From Nitrospinales bacterium (GTDB taxonomy: Bacteria > Nitrospinota_A > UBA7883 > JACRGQ01), in assembly GCA_023248495.1 (NCBI GenBank), contig JAHFEK010000006.1:1-64000 (forward strand): DNA of 64,000 nt, written 5' to 3'. The notes beneath the pieces were generated by a model. That model was given only the letters and a program-made list of their open reading frames with translations, was not told the origin of the DNA and made no database searches. How positions within the stretch are numbered: position 1 is the stretch's first letter; each line of letters starts with the position of its first letter. Shown here piece after piece: positions 63,196-64,000 of this stretch. Position numbers and translations under genes: made by a program.

Positions 63196-64000
63196 TCACG
63201 CCACCAAAGCTCCGTTAAGGTCATCTATGATTTGGTCGGTTTCGGGACCGAACAGTTTTAGCGCCTTCCCCAGTCCGCCGTGTGCGGTGAAAGGGGCCAG
63301 ATCAAAATCGTCCCGCTCCACCGATCCGGAAAGGGAAATACGCTCTTTTATCATCCGCAGCCACTCCATCTGTTCCGCCGTAAAGCTCTTGCCGTTCCGC
63401 TGTTGCTGGGCCAGCCATTCATCAAAACGGCGTTCCACAATATCGGGAAACGGCTCCAGCACGTCCGCCGCCCCCGCAGCAAAACGGATGAGCGAAATTA
63501 TATTGGTCAACACCGTGGCGGGGCTGGCGTTGCGCACCCGGCTTTTTTCCAGATTGGCATAGGCGCTCCAGACCCGTTCCGGAGCCAGATTGTATGGAGG
63601 ATCTTGCAGTTCATCGGCAAGTTTCTTTATCGCATCGTGGGTAATGTGGCGTTTGGCGTAGGTCTGGCTGTAGATAATCTGCAACGCTGTAATCTCGTCC
63701 TTGTGCTTCTCTATAAATTGGCGGAAATTTTGAATTATCTGGCGTGCCTTTTCTTTATCATGCCCCACTTCTATGAGCGTATCTATAGTGCCGTGGTCTA
63801 TGGTCTGCTCGTTCTCGCGCCTCATCGATTCCAGCAGGTCGCGCACATCGGGGCGGTTGAATGGCTCCACGGCGGCATCGGCCAGTTTTATGCGGGCCTT
63901 CTCGCATTCCTCCGGTTTTGGTTGCTCTTTGGCGTTGGTGGCTTTAGCGGCATCCAGCGCCGCATCGGGATTGAGCGAGTGGATAATATCGCCGGTGATC
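63196..64000 (-). CDS. hsdR: Type I restriction endonuclease R subunit, C-terminal part (5' part outside window)
   Basis: About 268 codons of the C-terminal end are visible, and the frame stays open past the window edge (the ORF-track start at 63870 is internal). The helical C-terminal domain of EcoKI/EcoEI-type HsdR is recognised from YSQTYAKRHITHDAIKKLADELQDPPYNLAPERVWSAYANLE and the end QIIDDLNGALVA. The nuclease and helicase domains lie outside. It would cut unmodified DNA after translocation. The hsdR stop is now followed by the MNT segment instead of hsdS. Confidence 0.9.
   Translation of the reverse strand, partial: ITGDIIHSLNPDAALDAAKATNAKEQPKPEECEKARIKLADAAVEPFNRPDVRDLLESMRRENEQTIDHGTIDTLIEVGHDKEKARQIIQNFRQFIEKHKDEITALQIIYSQTYAKRHITHDAIKKLADELQDPPYNLAPERVWSAYANLEKSRVRNASPATVLTNIISLIRFAAGAADVLEPFPDIVERRFDEWLAQQQRNGKSFTAEQMEWLRMIKERISLSGSVERDDFDLAPFTAHGGLGKALKLFGPETDQIIDDLNGALVA

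Noticed and set aside
58914-64000. CRISPR array in the defence region
   Set aside because: No regularly spaced repeats were seen. The defence content is restriction and toxin-antitoxin genes only.

Overview
The window reads as chromosomal DNA from a Gram-negative, flagellated, respiring bacterium. LptD and a porin point to an outer membrane. Flagellin, FlgB and FliE indicate motility, and a sigma-54 promoter precedes flgB. The dense set of multiheme c-type cytochromes and the order rpsA/sppA/cmk/tyrA followed by CarD/PIN-TRAM/IspD recall deltaproteobacterial (Geobacter-like) or Nitrospinota-type genomes. I cannot assign a species. Most genes have GC-rich codon usage, and several inserts are visibly AT-richer.

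Layout. 1-1.7 kb: a response-regulator cyclase (cut by the window edge) and a cyclic-nucleotide-binding-like protein. 2-6.2 kb: tyrA-cmk-rpsA-sppA on the minus strand. 6.5-8.9 kb: CarD-like regulator, PIN-TRAM membrane protein and ispD. 9-13.6 kb: flagellin, a Cache histidine kinase, then an AT-rich cassette with a tight array of hairpins and two small unknown genes. The cassette is bounded on its other side by a 47-codon duplicate of the kinase 5' end. 13.7-19.3 kb: hemL, mtnP, a 756-aa coiled-coil protein, a Dabb protein and pdxJ. 19.5-25.8 kb: a second orphan kinase, an aldehyde dehydrogenase, a DUF4403 lipoprotein and a two-gene flgB-fliE unit. 25.8-37.5 kb: larC-larB-gpsA, a PhzF-like protein, and purF/methyltransferase/DUF3108/nadE/arginine decarboxylase/lptD. 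37.7-39.9 kb: an AT-rich type II restriction-modification island with a Vsr-type nuclease. 39.8-49.6 kb: smpB-bioH-bioC-bioDA (a BioD-BioA fusion), a SPOR protein, argS, birA, coaX and a LOG protein.

49.7-58.7 kb is the most striking metabolic locus. It encodes an exported beta-carbonic anhydrase, a 5-heme cytochrome, and an outer-membrane barrel + 9-heme cytochrome + 13-heme lipoprotein. This matches the plan of the porin-cytochrome conduits known from Geobacter (OmbB-OmaB-OmcB). A 3-heme carrier and a NapC/NirT-type membrane cytochrome with 18 heme sites follow. Together they could carry electrons from quinol to the cell surface through about 48 hemes.

58.9-64 kb is a rearranged type I restriction/defence region: hsdR (partial), an MNT gene with a HEPN remnant, hsdS, a complete mntA-hepT toxin-antitoxin pair and an hsdM whose last ~170 residues are not HsdM-like. 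A second copy of the hsdR 3' end shows that the MNT/HEPN segment arrived by a rearrangement. A palindromic intergenic repeat family (three copies) is scattered through the window.
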